A stretch of 52,892 bases of DNA. Origin: an uncultured bacterium (GTDB taxonomy: Bacteria > Bacillota_I > Bacilli_A > RF39 > UBA660). Every line of letters begins with the position of its first letter. The first letter of the stretch is position 1. Position numbers and translations under genes: made by a program. The stretch covers positions 1-52,892 of the forward strand of contig CAMVPB010000006.1 in NCBI GenBank assembly GCA_947169285.1, given 5' to 3'. This document shows, piece after piece, positions 31,659 through 41,116 of the stretch. The notes beneath the pieces were generated by a model, which did not search any database, was not told the DNA's origin, and saw only the letters and a list, made by a program, of their open reading frames with translations.

Positions 31659-33263
31659 TTATCTATGTAATGTTTTAACTTTTATATCAGTTATTACATC
31701 AAATTTAGTATTATCATTTATCATTTCAGGAGTTAATACTAATTCTTTTTGAACATTCTTGTCCATTAATGATATTCCTGCTTCAGCTATCTTAGTTGCT
31801 TTTCTAAACTCTTTATATAAGCTTCTAGCACCGCAACCAGAATCGTGTGCTTTTTGAGCAAGTGCATCAACAAATTCATCTGTTACTACTACATTTGTGT
31901 TAAATCTTCTTTTCATTTTTTTAGTAAACAATTCTAACGGGTTTACTTTTCCTGTTGTTAGTATTTCTTTTAAAGTTGGTACACTTAATTCATCAAATAT
32001 TTCTAAATCAAGTCTACCTACACATTCTTTTGGAATACCATATTCACCAAGATTATCTACTCCATAAACAACATCTATTGTGTTTTTTACTTCTTCTCTT
32101 CCGAAACCAGGTGCAGTCTTTAGTGAAACAGTATTTGCTAAGTTAGAAAATGCCCCAGATAATACGATAGTTGTATTTAATGTCTTAAATGTTCTAAGTT
32201 TTCTACTAATACCACTTCCAGTTTCATATGTGTAATCTTTACCTTCAAGTATTTTTAACATTGATTGAAGAACAGATTGCCCAGAAACATCATCTGTTCC
32301 TTTACTTGCCTTTTTATCTGCTTCATCAAAGATAAGTATCCCTAATTGTGCAAGTTCAAGATCACCATTAGCTGCTTCTATTAAATCTTCAAACGCTTCA
32401 CTTACATCTCTACCAACATAACCTGTTTTTGTAAATTGAGTTGAATCTTCAATTTTAACTGGCAATCCAATTAAACTAGCAATTCGTTCAATTACTGCAG
32501 TTTTACCGCATCCAGTAGGACCACACACTAAAATATTAACCTTTTCTTCTGGTATCTCAGCATTTAAATTATCATTAATTGCATTAAGCAATGGCACGAT
32601 ATGTTTATCTTGTCCCTTAATATATTTTCTAACTTCATCATATGTTTTTCTGATATCAATTTCGGTTGATAATGCTTTATACATATCTTTATAGTCAACA
32701 TCAATATCATAATCATCTGGGAACTTTAATCCTAGTTCATCTGTAAATATATTGGAAATTGGTCCTTCCATTTCAACATCATATACTAGTGGATCTTTCC
32801 TTTGGCAAGATGTTTCTATTTCTCCATATCTATTAACATTTTGATAAAAAGTATACATTTTTAATGCTGTAACATAACCTTCTTTTAAATTATTTACATT
32901 TTCATTATATTGTTCATCTGTAGTTTTTACTCCAAATGCTTTATCCAAAAATCCTAAATTGTATACTACCAAATCTTTTAAAACACGAGTATTCATAGGA
33001 GTTCCATAAACATATTTAGTAGTTATATTATTTCTATATTCCATGAATCTTAATACTTTAGTATTCTCAAAAAATTCATATAGTTCTTCTTCTTTATCTA
33101 ATTCTTCTAAAGAACGTTCTCTAAATTCTGGATCAATTATAAAATATTTTTTACCTTTTATTTCTTTTTCAATACCTTCTACATAATCAACTGCTTCTAA
33201 AGAGCAACCTTTTCCTTCTACAAACTCGCCTCTTCTAAATATTACTGCATAATTTTTTTCCAT
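31659..33263 (-). CDS. ClpX/HslU-like AAA+ ATPase with unusual N-terminal domain
   Basis: The product has 534 residues. Walker A is GPTGCGKT at 248-255. It continues with FTKTGYVGRDVSE and ILIFDEADKKASK (Walker B), as in ClpX and HslU, plus a ClpX-type C-terminal small domain (TDEFVDALAQKAHDSGCGAR). The first 200 residues have no Cys4 zinc domain and resemble no ClpX N-terminus I know. It may unfold specific substrates, alone or with ClpP, which is not encoded in the window. It follows yebC by 25 bases, so the two are probably co-transcribed. Confidence 0.85.
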   Translation of the reverse strand: MEKNYAVIFRRGEFVEGKGCSLEAVDYVEGIEKEIKGKKYFIIDPEFRERSLEELDKEEELYEFFENTKVLRFMEYRNNITTKYVYGTPMNTRVLKDLVVYNLGFLDKAFGVKTTDEQYNENVNNLKEGYVTALKMYTFYQNVNRYGEIETSCQRKDPLVYDVEMEGPISNIFTDELGLKFPDDYDIDVDYKDMYKALSTEIDIRKTYDEVRKYIKGQDKHIVPLLNAINDNLNAEIPEEKVNILVCGPTGCGKTAVIERIASLIGLPVKIEDSTQFTKTGYVGRDVSEAFEDLIEAANGDLELAQLGILIFDEADKKASKGTDDVSGQSVLQSMLKILEGKDYTYETGSGISRKLRTFKTLNTTIVLSGAFSNLANTVSLKTAPGFGREEVKNTIDVVYGVDNLGEYGIPKECVGRLDLEIFDELSVPTLKEILTTGKVNPLELFTKKMKRRFNTNVVVTDEFVDALAQKAHDSGCGARSLYKEFRKATKIAEAGISLMDKNVQKELVLTPEMINDNTKFDVITDIKVKTLHR

Positions 33264-33288
33264 TCAAAACTCCCTACCTAATAATTTA

Positions 33289-34002
33289 TTATAATTCTAC
33301 ATTATGATATACATTACTTACATCATCAATTTCATCTAACATAGAAAGAGCTCTTTTAAATTTTTCTAAGTCCTCTCCTTCTAGTTTGATTGTATCTTTA
33401 GCATATTTAGATATTTCTTCTAATTCTATTTTTTTATTTGGAAAATTATCTTCTATAACCTTTTTCATTTTATAAAAATCTTGTGGTTCACCATATATTA
33501 ATAAAGTATCTCCATCCATTTCAATATCTTTAAGATCTACTCCTTCATTAAACATAGCTTCCATTATTTCTTCTTCATTAGCATCTTTAATACCTATAAC
33601 TGAAAGATGGTCATACATATATGAAACTGCCCCCATTGAAGCAAGTTTTAATCCTGTTTTATTAAATACAGTTTTAATTAAAGATAATGCTCTATTAATA
33701 TTATCAGTTAAACATCTAATAATAAGGTTACTTCCTCCTGGTCCAAATGCTTCATACTCACATACTTCATAATTTTCTACAGTACCTTTTTTGACTTTTT
33801 CAATATTTCTATTAATAACATCAGCAGGCACTTGTTCTTTTTTAGCTTTTTCTATAATTCTTTTTAATTCCAAGTTATTAATTGGATCTGGATTAGATTT
33901 AGCTGCTTGATATATCTCCTTTGCATAAATTGAATATAATTTTGATTTAGCTGCAGCAGTCTTTGCCATAGATGCAGCCCTAACTTCATGTGCTCTTCCC
34001 AT
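33289..34002 (-). CDS. yebC: YebC/PmpR-family protein
   Basis: The product has 237 residues, the standard length. MGRAHEVRAASMAKTAAAKS and a SKLYSIYAKEIYQAAK segment form the conserved N-terminal domain; GPGGSNLIIRCLTDN is the conserved central region. The family was long annotated as transcriptional regulators and more recently linked to translation of proline-rich stretches. One conserved housekeeping gene here suggests the flank is stable chromosome. Confidence 0.9.
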   Translation of the reverse strand: MGRAHEVRAASMAKTAAAKSKLYSIYAKEIYQAAKSNPDPINNLELKRIIEKAKKEQVPADVINRNIEKVKKGTVENYEVCEYEAFGPGGSNLIIRCLTDNINRALSLIKTVFNKTGLKLASMGAVSYMYDHLSVIGIKDANEEEIMEAMFNEGVDLKDIEMDGDTLLIYGEPQDFYKMKKVIEDNFPNKKIELEEISKYAKDTIKLEGEDLEKFKRALSMLDEIDDVSNVYHNVEL

Positions 34003-34074
34003 AATTCACTCCTTAAATAAATTTATATATTTATTTTACTACAAAGAAAATATAAATAAAACATTTTTATTAAT

Positions 34075-34099
34075 AAAAAAGAAACTATTCTATAGTCTC
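34075..34099 (-). terminator. Terminator overlapping the stop of the 34085 gene
   Basis: GAGACTAT/ATAGTTTC (one G-U pair) with loop AGA, followed on the minus strand by six T. The stop codon lies in the stem. Confidence 0.7.
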
Positions 34100-34339
34100 T
34101 TTTAAATTTTTAATTAATTCTTCTTCATTTCTTCTAACAAGTTCATTAAAAGCTTCATTAAATTCATTATCATCTTCTATTTCATATGTTGTATCATTTA
34201 TTATTTTAATTAAAGTGGCTTCTTTAGTTTCTATTTCTACAACATATAAATACTTATTATTATTTAAATCAAATGAATCAGCTATTGCGTAACTTTTACC
34301 ATCTTCTAATACTATTTCTTTACCTTTTTCATAATTCAT
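34085..34339 (-). CDS. DUF1292-like small protein
   Basis: The product has 84 residues. GKEIVLEDGKSYAIADSF and NNKYLYVVEIE followed by a Glu-rich tail resemble the DUF1292 (YrzB-like) family. No catalytic motif is seen. It follows the small membrane-protein gene at 34351 by 11 bases. Function unknown. Confidence 0.65.
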   Translation of the reverse strand: MNYEKGKEIVLEDGKSYAIADSFDLNNNKYLYVVEIETKEATLIKIINDTTYEIEDDNEFNEAFNELVRRNEEELIKNLKETIE

Positions 34340-34350
34340 ATTATTACCTC

Positions 34351-34659
34351 TTATTTAGATGGTTTATATTCATCATTATGGTAAATTGTCTCTCCAAATG
34401 CATAATTAGTTTCACTATGATCATACATTCTTTTCATCTTATCATTATGTTTCTTAGTGCCAATTATTGCTGCTAATAAAGCAAGACTTGCTAATGTACC
34501 AATTAAAACCATTTTACCATTTATTTTTATTTCTCTAACTTCTTTAACTTTTTTATTATTTAAATTATTATGTCTAATTTTATTTGCTTCTTCTATTTTT
34601 GAAGCTTTCATTCTTTCCATCATTCTTTTAGTATCAGAATCTTCTCCTACATATGTCAT
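34351..34659 (-). CDS. Small single-pass membrane protein
   Basis: The product has 102 residues. It has a hydrophilic, Arg/Lys-rich N-terminal half (TKRMMERMKASKIEEANKIR), one membrane helix at about 50-67 (MVLIGTLASLALLAAIIG) and a charged tail. No known family. It pairs with the DUF1292-like gene in a short operon. Confidence 0.65.
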   Translation of the reverse strand: MTYVGEDSDTKRMMERMKASKIEEANKIRHNNLNNKKVKEVREIKINGKMVLIGTLASLALLAAIIGTKKHNDKMKRMYDHSETNYAFGETIYHNDEYKPSK

Positions 34660-34714
34660 ATATTTTCTCCTTTACTATACTTTTATTTTACTATATTAAT
34701 AATATTTTATAAAT

Positions 34715-34743
34715 AAAAAAAGTTAAACTTTACATTTAACTTT
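34715..34743 (-). terminator. Terminator of the 34742 gene
   Basis: AAAGTTAAA/TTTAACTTT with a 7-base loop, followed on the minus strand by a T-rich tract. Confidence 0.75.
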
Positions 34744-34954
34744 ATTTAATTTTTTTTAACACAACTTCACAATCTGGATCATCAACAATTATACCTGTAT
34801 GATCAATTGCTTTTCCTTTTTCCTTTAAATTATCATATGAACATTTTACACAAGCAGCAATTCCTACTGATAATCCAACTATTGTTAAAAATAATTTAAA
34901 TTTTCTCAAAAATTCTATATCTTCTTTTGTATTTACATGTTTTTCTTTTCCCAT
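34742..34954 (-). CDS. Small membrane-anchored hypothetical protein
   Basis: The product has 70 residues from MGKEKHVNTKED, with one membrane helix (LFLTIVGLSVGIAACVKC). The start at 34954 is chosen because GGGGGAT lies upstream and because the promoter (-10 at 34979-34984) would place the transcript start downstream of the longer ATG at 34990. Function unknown. Confidence 0.65.
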   Translation of the reverse strand: MGKEKHVNTKEDIEFLRKFKLFLTIVGLSVGIAACVKCSYDNLKEKGKAIDHTGIIVDDPDCEVVLKKIK

Positions 34955-34978
34955 TTTATCCCCCATAAAACTGCGATG

Positions 34979-35007
34979 ATTATACCACAAAATAAATATA
35001 AAGTCAA
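34979..35007 (-). promoter_or_regulatory. Promoter of the 34742 gene, merged with the recG terminator
   Basis: TTGACT (35002-35007), 17 bases, TATAAT (34979-34984) on the minus strand. The -35 box is the 3' arm of the recG terminator hairpin. Confidence 0.75.
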
Positions 35008-35024
35008 TTTAATCAATTGACTTT
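35000..35024 (-). terminator. Terminator overlapping the recG stop codon
   Basis: AAAGTCAATT/AATTGACTTT with a 5-base loop containing the stop region, followed by ATATTTATTTT on the minus strand. Confidence 0.65.
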
Positions 35025-37000
35025 ATACTTTCTATGAACTTATTATAACATTCATAATTTAAATAATCTTTTGAACTAATAAATTCTTTAACATCTTCTT
35101 TTGCCTGTAATAATATCTTATAATCTTCTTTAAGACTTGCTATTTTAAATGACATATCTCCACTTTGTTTAACTCCGAACAAGTCACCTTCTCCACGCAT
35201 TTCAAAGTCTTTTTCAGTTATATAGAATCCATCATTACTTTCTGTCATTACTTGCAATCTTTTATTTTTATTTGAACCTATTAACACACATGTTGAATCA
35301 AAAGAGTTTCTACCTATTCTACCTCTTAATTGGTGAAGAGTAGCAAGTCCAAATCTTTCAGCATCATATATAACCATCATAGTAGCATTTTTGACATCTA
35401 CACCAACTTCTATAACTGTTGTTGATATAAGTATTTGAGTATCTCCTTTTATAAAGCTATCCATTACTTTTTCTTTATCAGTTTTAGACAATTTACCATG
35501 AAGAATACCTATTTTAACTTTATTATTAAAAGCTACACTCATTTTAGTTTTAAGTTCATTAACAGTTGTTAAATCTAAAGTATCACTTTCCTCAATTAAA
35601 GGAGAAACTACATATATTTGATGATTATTGTCAATTTCATTTTTCATTAAAGACAACACTTCAGTTATTTCACTTTCACTTTTAATAATAGTCTTTATCT
35701 CTTTTCTGCCAGCTGGTTTAGTTTTAATATATGATATATCCATATCACCATATAAAGTTAAAGCATATGTTCTCGGAATTGGAGTTGCCGACATGTATAA
35801 AGTATCAGGAAGCATTCCTTTGTTTTTAAGACTTGCTCTTTGGTTAACTCCAAATCTATGTTGCTCATCTGTTATTACTAAACCTAAATTTTTAAATTCA
35901 ACTGCTTCACTTATTAAAGCATGAGTTCCAATTACTAAATCATATTTACCTTTTTTAATGTCTTCTTGTATAGTTTCTTTTTCTTTTTTAGTAAAACTTC
36001 CAAGTAATAAACCAACTTTTATATTAGTATTAGATAATAAGCTTTTAACCGTATTATAATGTTGAATTGCAAGTATCTCAGTAGGTGCCATTAAAGCAGT
36101 TTGGTAACCTGATAAATTGTTAATATAAGATGCTATTACACTTACTACTGTTTTACCAGAACCAACATCTCCTTCAAGCATCCTATTCATTCTAATATTA
36201 CCGCATAAATCTTCATATATATCATTAACTGCTTTAACTTGATCGCTAGTAAGTTCAAATGGTAAACTTCTAATAAATTCATTTACTTTTTCTTTATCAA
36301 TAATTCTTATATACCCTTCTTTTTTAGATTTATTTACTTTTTTTAAATAAGATATTTTAAACATAAACTCAAAAAATTCTTCATATATAAGCTTTAGTTT
36401 AGCCATTTTTAATTCTTTAGCACTTATAGGATTATGAATATATTTTAAAGCTTTATTTTTATCAATAAATTTATATTTTTCGTTTAAATAAGTTGGTATT
36501 CTATCTTCAATATTTACATTCATACTTAATGCATTAAATATATATTTTTTAAGCATTGTATTAGATAATCCACTTGTTAAATGGTAGTAAGAATCAATTC
36601 TACCACTTGGAATTTTCTCTAATTTTATATCAGAAGCTACAAAAGTATTATTATTTGCACTCCATTTACCTATTATAGTTATTTCCATTCCAAGTTTAAG
36701 ATTTTGCTTTAAATACGCTCTATTAAATATAATAACTTTAAATACTTTCTTATTAGAACCTACTCTAAAAGTTAAACTATTCATTCTAGCATTAAATCTT
36801 CTTAAAGTAGGATAACTATCTATAATTGCATGCAAAGTATAACTTTTGCCATCTTCAAAAGTAGTAACTTCATCTATTTTACTAACTGTATATTTATAAG
36901 GATAATAATTAATTAGATCTTCAATAGTATTTATACCTATTGTATTTAAATACTTTAATGATTTTTCCCCTATTCCTTTTACTTTTAATAATTCACTCAT
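35009..37000 (-). CDS. recG: ATP-dependent DNA helicase RecG
   Basis: The product has 663 residues, full length. The N-terminal wedge/OB domain (about 60-150) is followed by superfamily 2 motifs: Walker A GDVGSGKT, DEQHRFG (motif II), SATPIPRT (motif III) and QLRGRIGR (motif VI), and by the C-terminal TRG region with FGVKQSGD. RecG remodels stalled replication forks and recombination intermediates. It is a chromosomal housekeeping gene with no sign of damage and marks the left edge of the secretion-like locus. Confidence 0.95.
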   Translation of the reverse strand: MSELLKVKGIGEKSLKYLNTIGINTIEDLINYYPYKYTVSKIDEVTTFEDGKSYTLHAIIDSYPTLRRFNARMNSLTFRVGSNKKVFKVIIFNRAYLKQNLKLGMEITIIGKWSANNNTFVASDIKLEKIPSGRIDSYYHLTSGLSNTMLKKYIFNALSMNVNIEDRIPTYLNEKYKFIDKNKALKYIHNPISAKELKMAKLKLIYEEFFEFMFKISYLKKVNKSKKEGYIRIIDKEKVNEFIRSLPFELTSDQVKAVNDIYEDLCGNIRMNRMLEGDVGSGKTVVSVIASYINNLSGYQTALMAPTEILAIQHYNTVKSLLSNTNIKVGLLLGSFTKKEKETIQEDIKKGKYDLVIGTHALISEAVEFKNLGLVITDEQHRFGVNQRASLKNKGMLPDTLYMSATPIPRTYALTLYGDMDISYIKTKPAGRKEIKTIIKSESEITEVLSLMKNEIDNNHQIYVVSPLIEESDTLDLTTVNELKTKMSVAFNNKVKIGILHGKLSKTDKEKVMDSFIKGDTQILISTTVIEVGVDVKNATMMVIYDAERFGLATLHQLRGRIGRNSFDSTCVLIGSNKNKRLQVMTESNDGFYITEKDFEMRGEGDLFGVKQSGDMSFKIASLKEDYKILLQAKEDVKEFISSKDYLNYECYNKFIESIKSID

Positions 37001-37056
37001 AGTCCCTCTAAAAACACATATATTATATCAAAATTAATTAAAATATAAAAGAAAAA

Positions 37057-37080
37057 GTTTTAGATTTTTTAATCTAAAAC
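37057..37080 (-). terminator. Terminator of the virD4-like gene
   Basis: GTTTTAGATT/AATCTAAAAC with a 4-base loop, then TTTTTC on the minus strand, 7 bases after the stop. Confidence 0.88.
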
Positions 37081-37086
37081 TATTAA

Positions 37087-39390
37087 TTATTCTTCATCAA
37101 AGAAATCATCGAAGAATTCTTCATCATTAACATTATCATCAACAATAACACTATCAGTATCAATACTAACTTTTGGTTTTTCTTCTAATTTTTCAACTTC
37201 ATTACCAGTATCTTCAACTTCAGTAAATACTGTATCTGTATTAGATTTTGGTATATTTATATTAATATTAACATTATCAATTGGCTTAGATTTTGAAATT
37301 GTTGGTTCTTCAAGATATTCAATATTTTTTTCAGCTTGAGGTGTAGTATTTATTTGAATATTAATTGGTCTTTCATCAAGCTTATTTGATACATCTTGAA
37401 TGGCTTCATTTGGCTGTTTTCCTTTTTCAGCTTCGATTGCTTCTTCTTTCTCAAGCTCTGCAATTTTTTCATCTATTCTTTTAGATAATGCTTCAAAATC
37501 TATATCCCCAATTGGACTAGAATTTGCATTACTTTGAGGTTGAGTTGGTGCAAAAGGATTAAATCCAGAAGCTCCCATACCTGCAAAAGGCATCCCCATT
37601 CCTCCAAATGGATTGCCCCCCATTGGGCCTGAACCAGGAACAACTTCTCCAGATTCTTCTTTCTTTTTGTTAACAAATGATATTAAATCAAATGTTGAAG
37701 GTGCTTTAAATTCTCTTTTTGGAAATGCTAATTTTTCATAAGAACAATTCCAAACATTATCCTTTACTAATTGATAATCTGGAGTAAACATTGTTTTAAA
37801 AGGTGAAAATCTCATTCTTTTTATTAAAAACTCAAATTGTTTCATATGTTGAAGATCACTTATTGTAACAAGAGGTCTAATTGGTTCTGCCACTTCACCT
37901 TCTTTAGGTTTTTTTGGTTTCTTATCTCCACACAATTTAGATATTTCTTCAAGTGCTTTTAACTCTGTTGTCAAAAGGAAATGAACATTACAGTTACCTT
38001 TAATAGTTTCCGCCATATCAGCACCATAAACTTGATTTAATTGTGAAAAGTTTTGAATAATAAATGTAAATCTAATATTTCTGCTTCTTGATGCAGTTAT
38101 CATTGAGTCAACATCTTTAAGTGCTGGCATATTAGCAAATTCATCAAGTAAGAAATTAGTTCTAATTGGAAGCTTACCATTTTCGCATTTAAATGCTTCG
38201 TCTATTAGACTTTCATAAACTTGTTTTACAAATATTGTAAGTAAGGCATGATATGTTTTCTTTTCATCATGAATTGTCATAAATACAGCAGTCTTTTCTC
38301 TACCTATTTTACCCATATCAAAGTCTGATCTTGCTAACATTTCACTTAGAGCTTGACGAGATGAGAAAATTCCAGTTTTAGTTCTAAATGTAGATAAAAC
38401 ACCAGCTTTAGTATCTTGAGCGGTATTTATAACCGCAGAAGCTTTATTGTAGATTGGGGTATCTTCACCTTTCATAGCAAAGTATTCTCTATCATAATAA
38501 CTTCTACCAAATTTATGATCACCTTGTGTAACCATCAAATTAATGCTATTTATATTAATTGCATCTTCTTCTGCGTCTTCGAATAATCCCATTGATAAAG
38601 CTGTAAAATAATCTTTTGAAGCATTTTCCCAGAATGGATCATTTGCTTTACTATTAGGATCAGTTAAAATATTTGCTCCTAAGTCTTCCAAAAGTTCCAT
38701 TGCTTTATCAGTTTTACCTTCTTTATAAAATTTATATGGTAAACTAAATGGATTCCATGAATTACCTTGTTGAGGTTCACGGAAGTTAAGTATTATAATG
38801 TTGTATCCTTCTTCTTTTAATAAGGCTCCCGTTTTTTGATAAATTTCACCTTTAGGGTCAGTAATAATCATACTTTCTCCAGCTTTAGCAAGAATTCTTG
38901 TGGTTGGAAGTATGCCACATTCTGTTTTACCAGAACCAGTAGAACCTATAATTATAGTATGATCTTCGCCGTTATTAACATATGCCTCTTTTTCATTTAA
39001 GATAAATGGAACTCCACCAGCATTATAATGTTTTTCTTTTAATGATACTTTAACTATATTTTTCCATTTTTTAACATCTTTTTCACTAGCCATTTTTTCA
39101 AAACCATCTGGCTCATTTTTAGGGCCAGCAAAGCCGAACCCTTTTTCTCTTGTTATAAAAAATCCGGATACACTTAAAATTGAAGCTATTACAGCAAGAA
39201 TATAAAAAACAATTGTAGATACAATAAATTCTGGTCCAAATGCAGGAATAGGATTTAATCCCCAAAAATATCCCTCTGTTGCAAATGAACGTATATTTAA
39301 AATAGCAATTGCAACTAAATATAAAAGAAAAATACAATATACTATAAACTTAATAACATTCTCTTTTTTGGCTCTAAATAACAACTTCAT
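37087..39390 (-). CDS. VirD4/TraG-type coupling ATPase
   Basis: The product has 767 residues with two N-terminal membrane helices (about 12-32 and 53-78). Walker A is GSTGSGKT at 149-156; Walker B is FLLDEFANMP, followed by TASRSRNIRFTFIIQ, diagnostic of type IV coupling proteins. After the ATPase come a Gly/Met/Pro-rich segment (GPMGGNPFGG, GMGMPFAGMG) and a strongly acidic tail ending in EEFFDDFFDEE. It selects DNA-protein or protein substrates and hands them to the channel. It has its own promoter, separate from the rest of the locus. No relaxase is nearby. Confidence 0.92.
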   Translation of the reverse strand: MKLLFRAKKENVIKFIVYCIFLLYLVAIAILNIRSFATEGYFWGLNPIPAFGPEFIVSTIVFYILAVIASILSVSGFFITREKGFGFAGPKNEPDGFEKMASEKDVKKWKNIVKVSLKEKHYNAGGVPFILNEKEAYVNNGEDHTIIIGSTGSGKTECGILPTTRILAKAGESMIITDPKGEIYQKTGALLKEEGYNIIILNFREPQQGNSWNPFSLPYKFYKEGKTDKAMELLEDLGANILTDPNSKANDPFWENASKDYFTALSMGLFEDAEEDAININSINLMVTQGDHKFGRSYYDREYFAMKGEDTPIYNKASAVINTAQDTKAGVLSTFRTKTGIFSSRQALSEMLARSDFDMGKIGREKTAVFMTIHDEKKTYHALLTIFVKQVYESLIDEAFKCENGKLPIRTNFLLDEFANMPALKDVDSMITASRSRNIRFTFIIQNFSQLNQVYGADMAETIKGNCNVHFLLTTELKALEEISKLCGDKKPKKPKEGEVAEPIRPLVTISDLQHMKQFEFLIKRMRFSPFKTMFTPDYQLVKDNVWNCSYEKLAFPKREFKAPSTFDLISFVNKKKEESGEVVPGSGPMGGNPFGGMGMPFAGMGASGFNPFAPTQPQSNANSSPIGDIDFEALSKRIDEKIAELEKEEAIEAEKGKQPNEAIQDVSNKLDERPINIQINTTPQAEKNIEYLEEPTISKSKPIDNVNININIPKSNTDTVFTEVEDTGNEVEKLEEKPKVSIDTDSVIVDDNVNDEEFFDDFFDEE

Positions 39391-39411
39391 AGCTCACCTC
39401 TATCAATAATA

Positions 39412-39440
39412 ATTATATAACAAAACGTTATTTTCTTCAA
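39412..39440 (-). promoter_or_regulatory. Promoter of the virD4-like gene
   Basis: TTGAAG (39435-39440), 17 bases, TATAAT (39412-39417) on the minus strand. Confidence 0.78.
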
Positions 39441-39447
39441 TCAAATA

Positions 39448-39481
39448 CAACAAAAAAAAGCAAAAAGCTTATTTTGTTGTT
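39448..39481 (-). terminator. Terminator after the 39469 gene
   Basis: AACAACAAAA/TTTTGTTGT arms enclosing AAGC/GCTT, with a run of eight T on the minus strand; it overlaps the end of the 39469 frame. Confidence 0.65.
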
Positions 39482-40236
39482 ATAGATAAAACTTGATATT
39501 TAAAGAAATCTCCATCAGGAATTTCTTTGAATTTAATATTTTTTTCTTTATAATATGGTAAAGTTTTATTAAAATTAATAAGATTATTTCTATTTATACT
39601 ATTAATCAAATTATTTTTAAAATTTTCTTTTTCACTTTCAGTTTCAAAATCATAATCATATAAATATATTTTTGCAGTAATAGATTCACCATTTGTTTCA
39701 ATACTTTGAACCCCTATAAATGTATCATAGTCATATAAAATTTCATCTCCTATATCGAAACAAACACTATCATTTGAATACTTTATAAATGAAACATTAT
39801 TAAATAAATCAAATGATTCTGAAATATCATATCCTAAAAACTCTTGAATTGATTTTTTAAATGCTTCTGTACTCATACAAAAATTAAATATTTCATCTCT
39901 TAATGTAATCTCTTCAGTAGGGTTTTTAGTTATATTTAATAAATAATAAATCATTACATCCTCAACATTACTCTTATTTATATAACCATCATATTTCTCT
40001 ATTCTAAGTAATGAAATTAAGTAAGCATCATCTATTAAATCAGTTTTGGATACATTTGAAATGTTATTTGCTAAATCATGATATTCATAAAATTGAAAAC
40101 TTTTTTCTTTTAATTTTTCATTTTTAATATTTTTATAAATAAATAACATTCCAAACATTAATACACCAATTAAAACAAAGCCTATTAAAAACTTTAATTC
40201 AAAACTTATTTTTTTCATTATTTTGTTTGTCTCCAA
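39469..40236 (-). CDS. Membrane-anchored hypothetical protein of the secretion locus
   Basis: The product has 255 residues with one N-terminal membrane helix (LKFLIGFVLIGVLMFGMLFI) and an acidic, Asn/Tyr-rich outer domain. It overlaps the M15-peptidase gene by 19 bases, so the two are translationally linked. No family recognised. The topology (short inside, large outside) resembles VirB8-like or accessory channel proteins, but the sequence alone does not establish this. Confidence 0.65.
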   Translation of the reverse strand: METNKIMKKISFELKFLIGFVLIGVLMFGMLFIYKNIKNEKLKEKSFQFYEYHDLANNISNVSKTDLIDDAYLISLLRIEKYDGYINKSNVEDVMIYYLLNITKNPTEEITLRDEIFNFCMSTEAFKKSIQEFLGYDISESFDLFNNVSFIKYSNDSVCFDIGDEILYDYDTFIGVQSIETNGESITAKIYLYDYDFETESEKENFKNNLINSINRNNLINFNKTLPYYKEKNIKFKEIPDGDFFKYQVLSITTK

Positions 40237-41075
40237 TCTATTTCAAAATGCATACCGTCATATGTTCCAGAGTTACCATTTCTTCCCCAGTTTCCACCCC
40301 AATTAAACCCTAATGGCTGAAATACTTTTTTCCATAATATAAAATTAACATTTCTTGAATCACTTTCACTTCCAAGAGCTCTTACAAAGTTATTATATAA
40401 CTCTTTATCTCTACCATATGGGGTTGGGTATCTTTTACCATTAACTCTATAACTTTCTGATGGATTTATATCTATAGCGATACCATAAGAATGAAGACTT
40501 ATATATTTTGAATTAGATACGAATCTTATAACAGTTGGGCCACTTATAACTATTTCTGATGGTTTATATGTTATTCCATCTACTCCAGTTGTTATAAACT
40601 CACAAAATTTTTCTTGCACTTTTTTAAAAGAACTTGATGCTTTTACATTTACATACCAGTTATATTTTGTCCCATTAGAGCAAGTTGTAGTTACATATGT
40701 AAAATTTTTGCTTTGCCATGCTGGACACATTTTCAAAGAACCTCTATTTGAGGTACTTGATGGTTCAGAATCATAATATGGGAAAGATCCAAAAATACCC
40801 TTTGCAGGAGATAATAAATTATATTTGCTTCCACATCCAGCTACGCCTCCTCCTTCATCAGGATTAAAATGTCCAGGATCTACATCAGAAGGATCACCAG
40901 TTCCAACATCACCGGATTCTCCACTACCACTGCTACTGTTATTATTTCCACCTTTATTAAAACATTCACCATCATCACATTTTATTTCAAAATCATCAAA
41001 CGTAAATCTACACCCTGACAAAGTTACTAATATTATAAATATTAAAGAAAAAATTATAAAATTCTTTTTTTTCAT
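40218..41075 (-). CDS. Lipoprotein with M15 (VanY/D-Ala-D-Ala carboxypeptidase) domain
   Basis: The product has 285 residues. A lipobox follows the signal peptide (VTLSGC). A Gly/Ser/Asp-rich linker comes next. The C-terminal domain has SLHSYGIAIDINPS (zinc His and Asp) and YDGMHFEIDW (catalytic Glu and zinc His), the M15 peptidase set. It probably trims peptidoglycan cross-peptides to open a path for the secretion apparatus. It overlaps the next gene and belongs to the T4SS-like operon. Confidence 0.85.
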   Translation of the reverse strand: MKKKNFIIFSLIFIILVTLSGCRFTFDDFEIKCDDGECFNKGGNNNSSSGSGESGDVGTGDPSDVDPGHFNPDEGGGVAGCGSKYNLLSPAKGIFGSFPYYDSEPSSTSNRGSLKMCPAWQSKNFTYVTTTCSNGTKYNWYVNVKASSSFKKVQEKFCEFITTGVDGITYKPSEIVISGPTVIRFVSNSKYISLHSYGIAIDINPSESYRVNGKRYPTPYGRDKELYNNFVRALGSESDSRNVNFILWKKVFQPLGFNWGGNWGRNGNSGTYDGMHFEIDWRQTK

Positions 41076-41116
41076 ATATTACTCCTATTTTTAACTTATT
41101 ACATAATTTATTTTTA

